Below, one piece after another: positions 12,301 to 22,500 of a stretch of 64,000 nt of DNA. Positions within the stretch are counted from its first letter, which is position 1; every line of letters begins with the position of its first letter. The stretch is from Acrasis kona. Its lineage: Eukaryota; Heterolobosea; Eutetramitea; Acrasida; Acrasidae. The stretch is taken from positions 1-64,000 of the forward strand of contig JAOPGA020001373.1 of assembly GCA_026419775.2 (NCBI GenBank). Reading direction: 5' to 3'. The position numbers and the translations under genes are program-made. The notes beneath the pieces are model-generated. The model saw nothing but the letters and a program-made list of their open reading frames with translations. It did not search any database and was not told the DNA's origin.

Positions 12301-13008
12301 GGATTCGGAATCTGATTGACCCTTCTTTAACCACTTGTTGGCTTTTGCTGCTGCTGCTGGTTTTGCGGTCGTCTTTGTTGGTGTTTTGGGTGAAGCTGTT
12401 GTGGTTTTCTTTGTCTTTTTTTCTTCCTCTTCGCTCTCGTCTTCCTCGCTTTCGTCTTCCTCGCTTGATGATCCGGTCTTCTTGAACCATGCAGCTCCCT
12501 TCTTTGCTGCTGATTTTGGTGCTGGCTTTGTGGTCTTCTTTGGTTCTTCATCTTCGGATTCAGAGTCTGATGAGGCGGTCTTCTTTGCCCACTTATTATC
12601 TGTCTTCTTTGCTTGTGGCTTTTGAGCAACCTTCTTTGGTGGTTCGTCCTCAGAGTCATCATCGGAGGACTCGGTCTTTTTCGACCAAGCATTTGTTTTT
12701 TTAGGTTGTGTTTTTGCTGTTGTTTTTGCCGCTGGCTTTGTGGTCTTCTTTGGTTCATCGTCACTTTCTGATTCTGATGAAGCTGCGGTCTTCTTTGCCC
12801 ACTTATTTTCTGCTGGCTTCTTTGCTGGTGCTTTTGTGACCTTCTTTGGCTCATCATCACTGGAGTCTGAGGCGATCTTCTTCGACTTGTTGTCTGCTGG
12901 CTTCTTTACTGGTGCCTTTGCAACCTTTTTTGGCTCATCGTCGCTACTTGAATCGGACTCTACGTCCTTCTTTAGCCACTTATTGCCTGCTTGCTTCTTG
13001 CCAGACAT
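9358..13008 (-). CDS. EIF3C: Eukaryotic translation initiation factor 3 subunit C
   Basis: Intronless 1216-residue protein. The conserved core has eIF3c features: an N-terminal eIF3c domain (about residues 360-850, including QCETRLNELSESWKNEAIKN-type helices) and a C-terminal PCI/winged-helix region (RTYLLRYSRHYDTISSDRLS, with the HAAWDQP signature). eIF3c is a core PCI subunit of eIF3 and contacts eIF1/eIF5 through its N terminus. Two features are unusual. The first roughly 350 residues are an expanded array of Lys/Ala blocks alternating with Ser/Asp/Glu clusters, with recurring NKWLKK, AAWFKK and DDEPKK elements; the clusters look like CK2 sites. Near the C terminus is a glutamine run of about 20 residues encoded by mixed CAA/CAG. 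Family members are usually about 800-950 aa, so the extra length is mostly the N-terminal array. Confidence 0.93.
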   Translation of the reverse strand: MSGKKQAGNKWLKKDVESDSSSDDEPKKVAKAPVKKPADNKSKKIASDSSDDEPKKVTKAPAKKPAENKWAKKTAASSESESDDEPKKTTKPAAKTTAKTQPKKTNAWSKKTESSDDDSEDEPPKKVAQKPQAKKTDNKWAKKTASSDSESEDEEPKKTTKPAPKSAAKKGAAWFKKTGSSSEEDESEEDESEEEEKKTKKTTTASPKTPTKTTAKPAAAAKANKWLKKGQSDSESESESDDQPKKGAAKGAAAKKGAAWFKKTEASSDEESDDDEDDESEEEKVVKKPAPQVPSAKAAAAKTLASKASKWLKKDKDGSSDESSSSDENDLSDSEEEDEDEPAQKPSFGDDSDSDSDDGVKRVVKSQKAKRLEEVKSIMDNIERLIKATEWKTITDELTLLFKAAEKLMRVPEIKEIPKSYIRFISMLDDEIDRAQKEKKKMTPTNAKALGSIKGKVRKYNATYKTEIALYKKDPDAYIDEDDVLENGDADDDQEDEMDDSQGTSNEPRSNQQHQSQSDRNNNRTSTSTSSKKVIQEPKKEEIQWTEDVVNAKIDSLKADVFRGVSPLEQVTQLKQMVARVRTDSKLLEVLIITVAAQFNINPNQEFMPSEQWKSCYANTIRAMNIVERNPHLHIYEADDVSEERFAEILQSTKDKENHIRINGSFAIIFDRLDDEFTKSLQSTDPQTYDYVNRLRDESVIMDLGERVLNFYCKRQNQEPKSYGASLRLLEHLHHRKQSDHEKLLIHQRQQCETRLNELSESWKNEAIKNETNVQGAQPHATIPPHEFAFPTIQSNLSQIVQQLVNVVYKHGDLLSKTKALLLHIYNTSLANDFYAARDVLLHSNLQNTIQSFPIDTQVLFNRAVTQLGLCAFRKGLIAEAHDSLMDICNSQRTTLLSQSNVRFADKSKRLEVDRTEKQRRVPFHRHINMDMLEGVHLISAMLLEVPNMAQDTFNNVKKKVISKAFRRLLDFYDKSQIYAGPPENTRDYINVAARALNVGDWKKCHDTLLEMSDMWSSMIDGDRVKQMLLERIKVEALRTYLLRYSRHYDTISSDRLSDMFSVSARTVHSVVSKMMINEELHAAWDQPTQSIQMYHAEPNKLQYLALQLAERATNFVEYNERLYDAKSQGGSLIAPSKEQKERSAAHRAQHLQGSEQQQQQQQQQQQQQQQQQLDKKAGAPRAGYANKANKVGGAQNLQSGAPQKSRTTGGANKRK
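9490..9544 (-). repeat. CAA/CAG (polyglutamine) repeat in eIF3c
   Basis: A run of CAA and CAG codons on the minus strand encodes about 20 glutamines just before the eIF3c C terminus. Mixed codons suggest selection on protein or slower slippage than a pure repeat. Confidence 0.9.
11900..12990 (-). repeat. Degenerate tandem repeat coding eIF3c acidic/basic array
   Basis: Around ten imperfect units of roughly 30-40 codons alternate a Lys/Ala/Pro block, an NKW-KK or AAW-KK motif and a Ser/Asp/Glu cluster. Long antisense frames here are mirror images of the repeat, not genes. Confidence 0.8.
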
Positions 13009-13123
13009 TTTTATGTGTGAAATTGGCTTCGTTACAAAAAATTCTTGACATCCCAGAACGAACTCTAAAATGATCTATTGACAACATCAACAAGCAAATA
13101 CTTTGAGAGCTTTTCAAAATTTA

Positions 13124-15916
13124 TTAATTTAGTTTTGTTTTTAACCAATCGAACCAGTCGGTTACCGAAACTTCTCCCTTGTCCTCAACCGGCTGTTCTG
13201 TTTTGACTTTTCTAGGAGCAGCAGGCCGTACTTCTTTTCCCTTTGAATTCTTCCTTGCATCATACTTTTTAATCATACCCGCCAATTGGGCCACGCTTAA
13301 ATTTCCATACAAATTACTCTTTTTAAGGTTCGGTTCCATCTCGTGCAAAATGTTCGTTAAAGAAAGTCTTGCTAATTTCTTCAGCTCAAGTTGAGTCTTA
13401 TGACGATCTGACATCATGTAAGTAAAAAAAAATCAAAAAAGACAAACTTGTAACTTCTATCACTGGCACTCCTGATAGTTTAATCTTATGTGTGTGGGTC
13501 CTCCTGTACGACACCTCTTTTATTCTAACTTTTCCATTACAAAATGATTTTATTTTCGGCTGTCATTTTTTAATCAAGCACATGAAACATCAAACTTACC
13601 TCAATGTAATACATGCTCACAAATGATTTTTCCTTCCACATTACATCATGGTAATTGTTTAATTCGAGTACGTCCCTAATCATCTTTCCACCAACGTCAA
13701 AATCTAACGCAGAGTCAACGCCCACAAATCCAGAGTCGAGATAGACGGCGCCGATAACTGCGCAGAATAGATTTTGATCTTCATGTGCTGTTGTTTTAAA
13801 AGTTGGCGCGTGTATTGACTTCAAGTCCAAACTGTAGCAGGCTTTGCTTAAGACAGCTGGGTTTAATGTACACTTTATGAACATCGACATGTCTCCTTCG
13901 CTTGTCTGTTCACGGTTAGATTTTCATGTAACAAAAAAACATACCAGGGGAAAATGTTGATGTAAATAGACTGTGGTGACGAACTTTAGAACGGCTATCC
14001 CTATGAACACTAATCTTTTGTAACTATATACTAATGTGTTGTCTTGAAATACTACGACAGGTTCCTTGTATATTGTGAATGCTTCATCAAGTAGGTATGG
14101 GTTTTTGAAACGGTACCCAGTAATGTCTTCGAACCTTTTTGCTGCCTTTACGGTGCTTTCGATGGGAGATGTGTTTCGTGTGAACTCTGGAAGTAGCGCC
14201 ATCTCGTATGTGTGATGTTCTTGTTGGTCCGTGTCTTCGTCATAATCCTTAATCACAAAGTCTTCGACGAACTTCTCAGCCTGATCCCAACCAGAATCTA
14301 TGTGTGTTATCGGCAATGTATGAAAAAAGAACAAACCTAAAAAGATTGCTCCGATCATTGCTTCTAATGTATCTGCATGTTCCTTTTCTGTAGGTTGGTA
14401 GTTTTTTTCTGATATGTTTTGGATCAAATAGTCACAAAGATTGAGTCTTTCCGCAGATTCAGCAAGGTTGGTGTTCCTCACAGTACTGACTTTGTATCTG
14501 TAAAGAAGGCGTTCGCTCGAATTTTTAAAAGTATGATGTAGCTTGTGGGTGACGATCATGTCCAAAACTGCATCTCCTAAAAACTCTAGACGCTCATTAT
14601 TGATACCGTGCTTGCACATGTAGAATGGATTAAAGGACTTATGGGTCATGGCCAGTTGGATTAATGATTTATCATTAAAGGTATAGCCGATACTAGTTTC
14701 TAATTGTTTTGTTAGACTATTGAATTTCTGTAGACGAAGAAAAAATGAGATTAATTTATTCAACCATCGGACATGTGTTTGGATGTGTTCGGAATAATGC
14801 ACCATGACACAAAGTGAGGGCGCTAAAAGTGTGTTTGGATTCATAAAATCAGCTTTTTTGAATTGTTCTAAAGGCTTTGCTAACAATAAATTATCATCCC
14901 CATGTTGCTTCAAATTGTTTTCGTGTTCTTTACCAAAAGTTGTAGCACGTTGTTTCACTAATTCGGTTGATGTGCCGACGATCTTGTATAATTGATTGTC
15001 ATGTGCGGACCTTACCGTCAAGTCTAAAAAAGTATGAGAACAATGTTCATTTAGCAAGAGGGAAACCTTTTACTGCTTTGAATTTATTTTCGGGCCTCAA
15101 GTCTTTAATGTACTCTGACACCGTTTGATAGGTGTCGAAGAATGATTCGCCATAACCTGTAAGATTGATAAACTTCAACATGTTAGTAAACTATAACAAT
15201 GTGTGGCACCTCGCTGTATGGAATTATGTAATGAATGTCTTTTGGAAATTGTTTAAAGTATGGGAACAGCAAAAGCTCGTTGTTAGTTTCCGGCTCGATT
15301 GCAGCAGAATCGATTAAGCGTTTGAGACGTTGACTAACGTTCCTCAAATGGTTTGCTTCGGAATTAGTTACCTTCAACTCTCCTATGCAGTCAATCTTTG
15401 CATGTTTTGATTCCATCTTGTGTATATCCTGAGTGAAGATGTTTTTAAGACGTCGTTTAACTTCCAACAGATTACTATCCTGAACATGTTCTTGATAATC
15501 ATCTTGCCAATCCATTTTTGCGTATTTTAGTAAATACGGTATGTGGATCAACTCTTTGCCGAGAATGAGGTACGAATAGGCAGCGCTATCATGTTGATCG
15601 TAGGTCACACGAGATATGTCATCCATGACTGTGTATAGGTTGGGTCCAGTCTAATATTGATTAATTGTGATTTCAACCAACATACTTGATCGAGAAATGT
15701 TATAGAGTATATATAATATGTATGTATACATGGCCATTCTATGTGCTGTTCATGAATTGGTTTCGATACTGATTCAGGATCGCGAAAGTCTAGATCATTA
15801 ATGCCGACCTCTCTAAATCTATCGTTTTTGATTTCAGTTTTTCTCCTTTCAACTCTATATATGTGTCTTCTGCACATTCCAATTTGGAGGGCCCTCCTGT
15901 ACCTCTGTGTTAGCAT
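13124..15916 (-). CDS. Dicer-like double RNase III protein lacking a helicase, 9 exons
   Basis: Nine exons give 2475 nt (824 aa): 15916-15686, 15650-15210, 15172-15067, 15023-14773, 14727-14337, 14297-13945, 13905-13600, 13559-13448 and 13407-13124; introns are 35-45 nt. RNase IIIa is complete: NNERLEFLGDAVLDMIVTHK and HADTLEAMIGAIFLDSG, with the acidic metal ligands present. RNase IIIb has the fold, but the signature reads KRLVFIGIAVLKF and NLFCAVIGAVYLDSG, so several ligands are lost. The C-terminal segment after residue ~690 (VSYRRTHTHKIKLSGVPVIE, then KTQLELKKLARLSLTNIL) looks like a weak dsRNA-binding domain. The N-terminal ~260 residues are unrecognised and could hold a diverged PAZ/platform. 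No helicase domain is present; the length and layout recall the Giardia enzyme. Two introns (14298-14336, 14728-14772) are multiples of three and hide inside an open frame. The likely role is small-RNA biogenesis. Confidence 0.8.
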
Positions 15917-16033
15917 TTTCGGCAATTGTAATGATATTTTGTAAGAGTTATTCCATCATGTGGGATGAATACTTTGTTTGAGAACGGTATATGACGTTGT
16001 AAATCTACAGATTTCAAGTTTATTACACTACAT

Positions 16034-17677
16034 CTATTCGTCCTCCTCATCTTGCTCTTCACCATCCTCGTCTTGGTTCTCGTCTTCTTCACCCTTCTCC
16101 TCATCCTGCTCTTCACCATCCACTTCTTCTTTGACTTCTTCTGGTATTGGTTCTATATACTTTTCTAATTCTTCAGGAGTTGCATCTGTCTGGTCCACTA
16201 ACTCCTGCTCAGCGTACTCTGATGCCAATGCTTCTACAAAGGATGGAGTAAATGTTGTAGTAGATTTATGACCATAACCGATATACAAATTTGAAAATTT
16301 GAGTTGCCCCTCGCTTATCTCCGCTACAGCCACAGACCCGGGCCATCTTGATGATTTAAGACTTACAAACTCTCCACCTACATTTATACAGTTTTTACGT
16401 ATCAACCAACCTCCTGTGTTATTAGGTGAGTTTTCTAGGGGAGCTTCTTTATCTAGACTAGATAGCAAAGGAAGAATGTACTCGACAGGGGGTTTGGGTG
16501 GTGCTTCATTGTCTTCTTCTTCAGGCTCTTCTTCCTCTTCTTCCTCCTCCTTAAATAGTGCAACTCTACCTTGAGTTTGTAATATAGAAGGGTGGACGTG
16601 AACCCAATTCTGTAGTTTGTCAATCTCTAAACCTTTAACTGAAAACTCTTCATCCGCCGTAGTGGCAGGTATCTCTTCGTAGGGTGCTCTGAAATCACTT
16701 TTCGGTTTTCCTTCTTCTTCCTCCTCTTCCTGTTCTTCTTCAAACTTGAGGACACCTTTAGGAGCGATTGTGGTAGCTGAAACGATTCTAGCAATTTGTG
16801 CTCTTAGATAGTGCCTCTCTTCTCCAGGGAATGGTGGGTGACAGGTCATCTTTGATGATAGATTGCCTGTGAAAAATCTCTTAATTCTTCTAGATAATTG
16901 AATGTGCCTTGGTTCGACATCAGGTAATAATATCCATTCTTCAGGATGGGATGTGGGATTATTTGTAACATAATATAGGTATTTGTTCGTTCCTGTCTTC
17001 TTCTCAAGAGGGTATTCTATTATTTTCTTTTTTTTGTCTCCCTCAGGTTCCTTTGGTTGCCCTTCAGCGTCCTCTTCCTCAGCATTCTCCTCTCCATCTT
17101 CGTCTTCTTTTTGATCTGTCTCGATTATGTAATAATTCTTCTCTGTCCCGAAGATTTTTCCAAAAAGACGAATTGATTTCATTTTCTTCGCATCATACAC
17201 TCTTTTCAGTGAGTACAATAACTGCGCTAGTTCCAATTCTGCGAATCCTACACCAGCGGAGTTGAACAGCCTTGCTTCATATATAATATCTGCCATCGCC
17301 TTTCGGTCCTCATCGTCCTCTGGTTCTGGCTCAGGTTCCTCATCGATTGGATTGCCATCTTCATCTAGTTTGATTTCTTTCTTGGGTTGCGGAGGATTTA
17401 CCAAGAGTATATACTCTTTCGCAGAATTTTTGGTGTCGTAACGGGCTGGAAGTCCATTATATTTATTTTTTGTTTTTGTTTTAACTGATTTTGCTAGACC
17501 TTTGTCCATCACATATTTACCGTGCTTCACTTGTGTCGATATGCTCTGGAACAATTCTAAAGGGTTCTCGGTTTTGTGCTCAAGTATCTTTGTCAATATT
17601 GATTGAATAAATTCGGTAACTGGAATGTTACCATCAACAGACTTCTCATGTATACTGTCAAGCTTCTTCAGTGACAT
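16034..17677 (-). CDS. RSPH4A: Radial spoke head protein 4/6 homologue
   Basis: A 547-residue intronless protein of the radial spokehead RSP4/RSP6 family, which forms the T-shaped spoke head that signals between the central pair and dynein arms in motile 9+2 axonemes. Family signatures seen: GVGFAELELAQLLYSLKRVY, RLFGKIFGTEKNYYI, KYLYYVTN, RRIKRFFTGNL, PPFPGEERHYLRAQIARI and NNTGGWLIRK, ending with an acidic tail. Extra acidic insertions (EDEDGEENAEEEDAEGQ and several Glu runs) enlarge it slightly. It is evidence that this organism has, or recently had, motile flagella. Whether it is RSPH4 or RSPH6 cannot be separated here. Confidence 0.92.
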   Translation of the reverse strand: MSLKKLDSIHEKSVDGNIPVTEFIQSILTKILEHKTENPLELFQSISTQVKHGKYVMDKGLAKSVKTKTKNKYNGLPARYDTKNSAKEYILLVNPPQPKKEIKLDEDGNPIDEEPEPEPEDDEDRKAMADIIYEARLFNSAGVGFAELELAQLLYSLKRVYDAKKMKSIRLFGKIFGTEKNYYIIETDQKEDEDGEENAEEEDAEGQPKEPEGDKKKKIIEYPLEKKTGTNKYLYYVTNNPTSHPEEWILLPDVEPRHIQLSRRIKRFFTGNLSSKMTCHPPFPGEERHYLRAQIARIVSATTIAPKGVLKFEEEQEEEEEEGKPKSDFRAPYEEIPATTADEEFSVKGLEIDKLQNWVHVHPSILQTQGRVALFKEEEEEEEEPEEEDNEAPPKPPVEYILPLLSSLDKEAPLENSPNNTGGWLIRKNCINVGGEFVSLKSSRWPGSVAVAEISEGQLKFSNLYIGYGHKSTTTFTPSFVEALASEYAEQELVDQTDATPEELEKYIEPIPEEVKEEVDGEEQDEEKGEEDENQDEDGEEQDEEDE

Positions 17678-17810
17678 GATTAATTCTTCTACAATTGTAA
17701 ACTAAGCGGCAAAAGTTCAACAACTTGGGTTGTCAACCAACCATCAAACAATCAATTATGAAACCAGAAAATTTTTTATTTAGTACATCTTCCATATCCC
17801 CAGTAAGAAT

Positions 17811-18451
17811 TTATGAATTTTGCATTCCTGTCTTTGGTTGCAACATGGGCTCTTGTGGTTTTCCGATTTGTCCAGCCTGAGTCTTGAATATTGGAGAATC
17901 ATCTTCAAGATTATTAATGTCGAAGGGTCTTGCATAGACGTTTTGGTATTCATCCCAATTTTTGTGTTTTGGAGACAAAAAGTGACCTAAGGGTAGATTT
18001 CTGGTCAATGGGTCTAATGTTCGGTTGGGTGCGTGTTCAAGTTGCAAGCATGGAAGTGTGGTACCGTTTTGCTCAGCCTCGGTTGGAGGGTCTGCGCGTT
18101 GACTTTGAAGCCATAAATTCCATGCTGGAGGTACGTCTGAGTCTTCATAGTAGTTGCCCTTGCGTTTGGTGTATTGAACCCATCTATGACGTCCTTAATT
18201 GTTTAACGTGACAGTTAAAAATTAATTCTCTTACCAATGACCTCAGGGGATTGCGTCTCCCAGTAAACGTTACCATATCTGTCGGTTCCGACATAGACTT
18301 TATCCTTCTTATCCCACCATGCCTCTCTCATTACAAACCATTTCTTTAACATATCACGAAGACCGTATTGTTTCACATCTTTAATAATATTCATCTTTTT
18401 GATGAAGTACCCGTTCACCATATTCAACAGGTTCTTGTTGTAGAAACTCAT
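17811..18451 (-). CDS. NDUFA12: NADH dehydrogenase (complex I) subunit NDUFA12
   Basis: Exons 18451-18235 and 18193-17811 are joined over a 41-nt intron to give 199 residues. The B17.2/NDUFA12 signature is continuous across the splice: VGTDRYGNVYWE, then GRHRWVQY and the PPAWNLWL block. It is an accessory subunit of mitochondrial complex I near the N-module junction. The C terminus is longer than in animals (about 145 aa). The open frame extends upstream of 18451, but ATG at 18451 (MSFYNKN) is the best family start. It diverges from the ALG13-like remnant, whose ATG is only 44 bases away, so the two probably shared a bidirectional promoter. Confidence 0.88.
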
Positions 18452-18495
18452 CTTGCTTTCTTCTTGTACGGATGTCAACCAAAAACAAATTGTAA

Positions 18496-18973
18496 AATGC
18501 AAAAGAAAGCATTTGTCACTGTTGGGACCCACCCAATTCGAAGAGTTAATTGATGCAGTCACAAATTTAAGCTTGTTGGAGTTGCTTGAAAAGAAGTGAT
18601 ATAATGATATAACAAGAATGGAAGAAATGTGACAACAACCGTACCCGAAGGTTTAAGAATGCACTTGGATGTTTACGAATACAAAAAACCACTTATCGAT
18701 GATATGAAGAGCGCTGATTTAATTATATCACATTGTGGTGCTGGTTGTCTAATGGAGACATTCACTTTAAAGAAGAGGGTCATCGCTGTTGTTTATAAAT
18801 CCTTATGGGACAATCACAAGTCACATACAATCTCGATTTCAGTATCTTCTAATCCAAACCAGGTGCCTCTATTCATCGATGGCTCAGCACAAGGCATTCC
18901 GAGCGGAAAGAGTCTCATCTCGCACCTTTCTTCTGTGACAGTTCGGATCATTTCCTCTAATGCGAAACCTTGA
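18496..18973 (+). pseudogene. ALG13: ALG13-like GlcNAc-transferase, frameshifted
   Basis: ALG13 is the catalytic half of the ALG13/ALG14 enzyme that adds the second GlcNAc to dolichol-PP-GlcNAc at the ER. The N terminus AFVTVGT is followed by the rest of that motif region (TQFEELIDAV) one base out of frame, because GGGACCCACCC carries one extra C. A second break occurs near 18596-18620: an in-frame TGA where the family has Gly, then another frame change. From about 18615 the frame is open again and clearly homologous: LDVYEYKKPLIDDMKSADLI, SHCGAGCLMET, VYKSLWDNHK. The usual C-terminal helix after NH(Q/K) is not recognisable. The gene is probably decayed; assembly indels could explain part of it, but the combination of lesions argues for a pseudogene. 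Confidence 0.7.
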
Positions 18974-19508
18974 TGATTCATAAAAGCCTCTCGAAATGAT
19001 TCTAATAAAGTTACACTAGCCACTTTGAAAATGTTGGACAGGTCGTTGACCGCCCATTTGGAAACGTTCTTTTTACCTGCCGTTGTTGAATACGGGCATT
19101 GAGAGTCGGATAATGTCAGAACCATGGTCCTCAGAAAGAGGTTCTTTCTCTAACCTCCGCTGGGGTCTTTGACTTCTTTGTATTGCTCTGATTTGGTCTT
19201 GTTGATTTTATTTGTTATTTATCGAGTAGATGCCCTTCGCTCTTGTCATCTTCCTCTAATACTTCTTCTAACTGCCCTTTTCTTGTTCATCGCAATTCAG
19301 CTCGTCAATTGAAACATACATCAGATTAAACCGTAGCCGAAAAAAGCACAATTCTCAAGTGAAAGGGGAGGAACAAATCAGACGTTAGGATGGGTTGGAA
19401 TCTCAATCTCCTCCGAGAACCAAATTCTAACGACCAAACTCACAAGAATGACGATTTGTGAAAAGATGTTTATTGAATTACATAATAAATTATAACTGCT
19501 GAAATAAA
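18974..19508. other. Intergenic, no gene supported
   Basis: A minus-strand frame at 18814-19125 and a short one near 19380-19600 exist, but neither shows a family signature or a credible start. The first overlaps the end of the ALG13-like remnant. They are left unannotated. Confidence 0.4.
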
Positions 19509-22500
19509 TCATCCCAATAAGATTGATTCGACACAATTCAACATTTTTCTGACCACTTTCTCGACAGTATCCACATCGACGGAATCTGTTTCTTGTGCGG
19601 TGCACACAGCATATACTTCGGTTATTTCATCCAAATCAAATGATGTTTTGGTGTTAAAGTTGATAACAAATTCAACATCATCTTTGGATTGTGTTCTAAT
19701 TCCTCTTGTGTATATAATGTCATCAACTAAAAATCGTTTGTGATGAACTTTTGATAGGTTCAGGCCTCTTTCATTGTTTTCATCAGCAACTTCGTTCCAA
19801 CTAATTGATTCTATCATGTTGATAATCTCTTTGTCATTGATACTATCCAAGAATTTTGTTTTGTGTTGGCTTACCATCTTCAACCTATAATCTAATGCCA
19901 AATCTTGTACCTCTTCTTTGTTGGTAACCTTTGTTAGGGCCAAAAAGACGTGTTTCTTTGATTCTGTCTTGAATGATAAGAAGGACAAGGGTTCATCTGA
20001 TTCTTCGTCCAATAAGAATTCACAACAAAATCTTGATTTGTGTACTACGTCGATGAAATGTAAACACACTTTTGGTACTTGATGGTATATATTGAATTCA
20101 TTATTGATAATTTCTAGTACCTTTTCACCCCTCTCTTTCGGTAGATCATCAAACATTGTTTTAATATCTTTTCCGTGCCCAATCTCGAACCTTTCAAAAT
20201 CTCTGACATGAACCTTTGTTGCAGATGGGTGATCTTTGTGGAAAATGGGTTGATTAGCAGTTTTCGGTTTGTAGAATAACTGGCGACCAATATTTAAATG
20301 TATTTTCCTCTCTGCAACAGATTCAGGAAGAACAGGACACGAATAAGTGAGATTGGCGTTCACCACCGCAACACAAAATCGATTTATTAATTCATTTGAT
20401 ACGCTTTCTGAATTGGCCCTAATTACAGAATATTTTACAAGATTCTGTTCAGTGATTTCTTTTTTGTGGCTCGACTCCGAGTCCTTCTGTATTTTATCAG
20501 TAGGTGACGCGACTAGAGTATAAAAGATACCATTGGCACTTTGCTCATATTCCCTGAACAAGATTTCTGTAGCGTTGATCGAAAAGTCATTCGGAAGGTC
20601 GAGGATGATGTTTGCTTCATCAGGATGGCTAAACACCACATGAGAGTTATTGATGGCCTCTTGAATTTTCTTTTTTGCTTTTATTAATTGGTCTTTCTTA
20701 TTGTATTGAATCGTGATAGTGCTATCTTTACAAGATAACAAGCAACCAGAGAATTTTTCAATCATACTCAGGTTAGAGTGATTTACTCCAATCACATATT
20801 TCAAGGCATCATCTGTAACAACCATCTTCTCTTCTTTCTTTTTCAATTTATCTACCATCATTTGTGCTTTGTAGATAACATCACACAGTTCCTTTGCAGC
20901 GGTGATCTGATCTTGATCTTGTTGGTAAACATGATCAATTTGATCGTCATAGGTCTTTGGCTTTAATTTGCCAATTTGAAACACTCTTTGCAGAATCTTA
21001 CTTTGTAATTCTTCAATGGTTTGTCGATGATTTTGACGAATGCTGATGTTGGTTGAATTATTACCACGTTTAACCAAGTATGTATCATCGGACAATTGTT
21101 TAATATCCTTGTTGAAAGAAAAAAGAAGAAGAATGACGCTGCGCAGACCTTTAATCCTGGGTAATAAAGTGCACATATTTGCAAGAAAAGACTTGTTTTG
21201 GTTGATCCCGAAATATTCTATTGGAACAACAGTAACAGAGTCAGCATCTGATTCAGAGCATACTAACGGAGAGATAACGCTACTATCGCTGATTCTTACA
21301 CGAGGTTTATCATTGAAAAGTGGCAAGACACTGGTAGCAAGACTGTTGCAGATTTGAACAGAACTGATGTTTACAGGATGATCCAAAATTATATCCTGCA
21401 ACAAAGATGTCATGAATGTTCTTCTACGCGGTAAGTATCGGGGCTCTTTATTTGGATTCTCTGGTTCATCCGGATTAGGATCAAGGAGGACAGATTGCTT
21501 TCTGAAATTGAATTTGTAGGCAAGTGATACTGCCTCACTAATGCCTTTTGCTTTGTCCTTCTCTTCACGATGAAACTGTATTTGGATGTATTTTTCTTTT
21601 TTTATGGTTTTTTCGATTTTGCCAGCGCCGTATTGTACTTTCTCAAATAAATCTCTTACATGCAATTGAGGATAATCAGATTTCAGTTTAATTACAACTG
21701 AATCATTTCGATTGAAGTTTTTATCGAGTTGTGTATTTTTCTGTGCCTTTACTCCAATTAGCATATTGTGGGAGAAGGCCGCTCCTATCAACACTTTAAG
21801 GATGTCGATATCAGTACTGTTAAGTTCTCTTATTCCAGGTTGAATGTATCTGCCTTTTTCATCACGGTCAGAATAAGTATTGATAGTAAATTCAAAACGT
21901 TGTAAAGATCGATAAATATCATTACAGAATTGATCAATCTGTCTAAGAGTCTTGTAGGATAACCACCTCTCCATGCACCATTTCCTTCTTTCAAACATGG
22001 AGACATTATTACCATTTCTCTTTCTTGAATGTTGCCACTCTTTGTATGCATTTAGTCCAGCAATAAGATCACTTTCGGTATTTTCGGCATATTTTAGCAT
22101 TACTCTCATAGAATGTATGTTATAATCTCTGACATAGATAATGGGGTTACTACTACCAATAATGCTAGCTAATGCAACGCATTCATGTAGATAGCCAAAG
22201 ACTTGACCATAAATAACTAGCATGGCAGAATCAACATCAATAGGAAGAGATCCTAATAGTTGACCCATATTTGTTAGACGGTACAGAGAGTTGTTATTCC
22301 TGTAAAGACCAGCGGTAAGTTCAATTGCACCCACTCGCAAAAGATTATCATAAGCAATTCCCAAATGAGATACATCTGGTGGATCAATACATTCCGCTAA
22401 AACTTGAGCGGGATCATTCCAGTTTTTATTTTGAAGAATTCTTAATACAAGTCTATCAAGAGGTGTTTGTAATATTTGTGGAATTGCACTATTATTGAAG

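Noticed and set aside
11594-13048. Long plus-strand Ser/Phe-rich frames opposite eIF3c
   Set aside because: They mirror the Lys/Ser/Asp repeat array of eIF3c and have no domain.
13124-13417. Separate small 97-aa gene
   Set aside because: A 40-nt intron at 13408-13447 joins it in frame to the Dicer-like gene, and the joined segment looks like a weak dsRNA-binding domain.
18814-19125. Minus-strand 103-codon frame
   Set aside because: It overlaps the ALG13-like remnant and has no recognisable domain.
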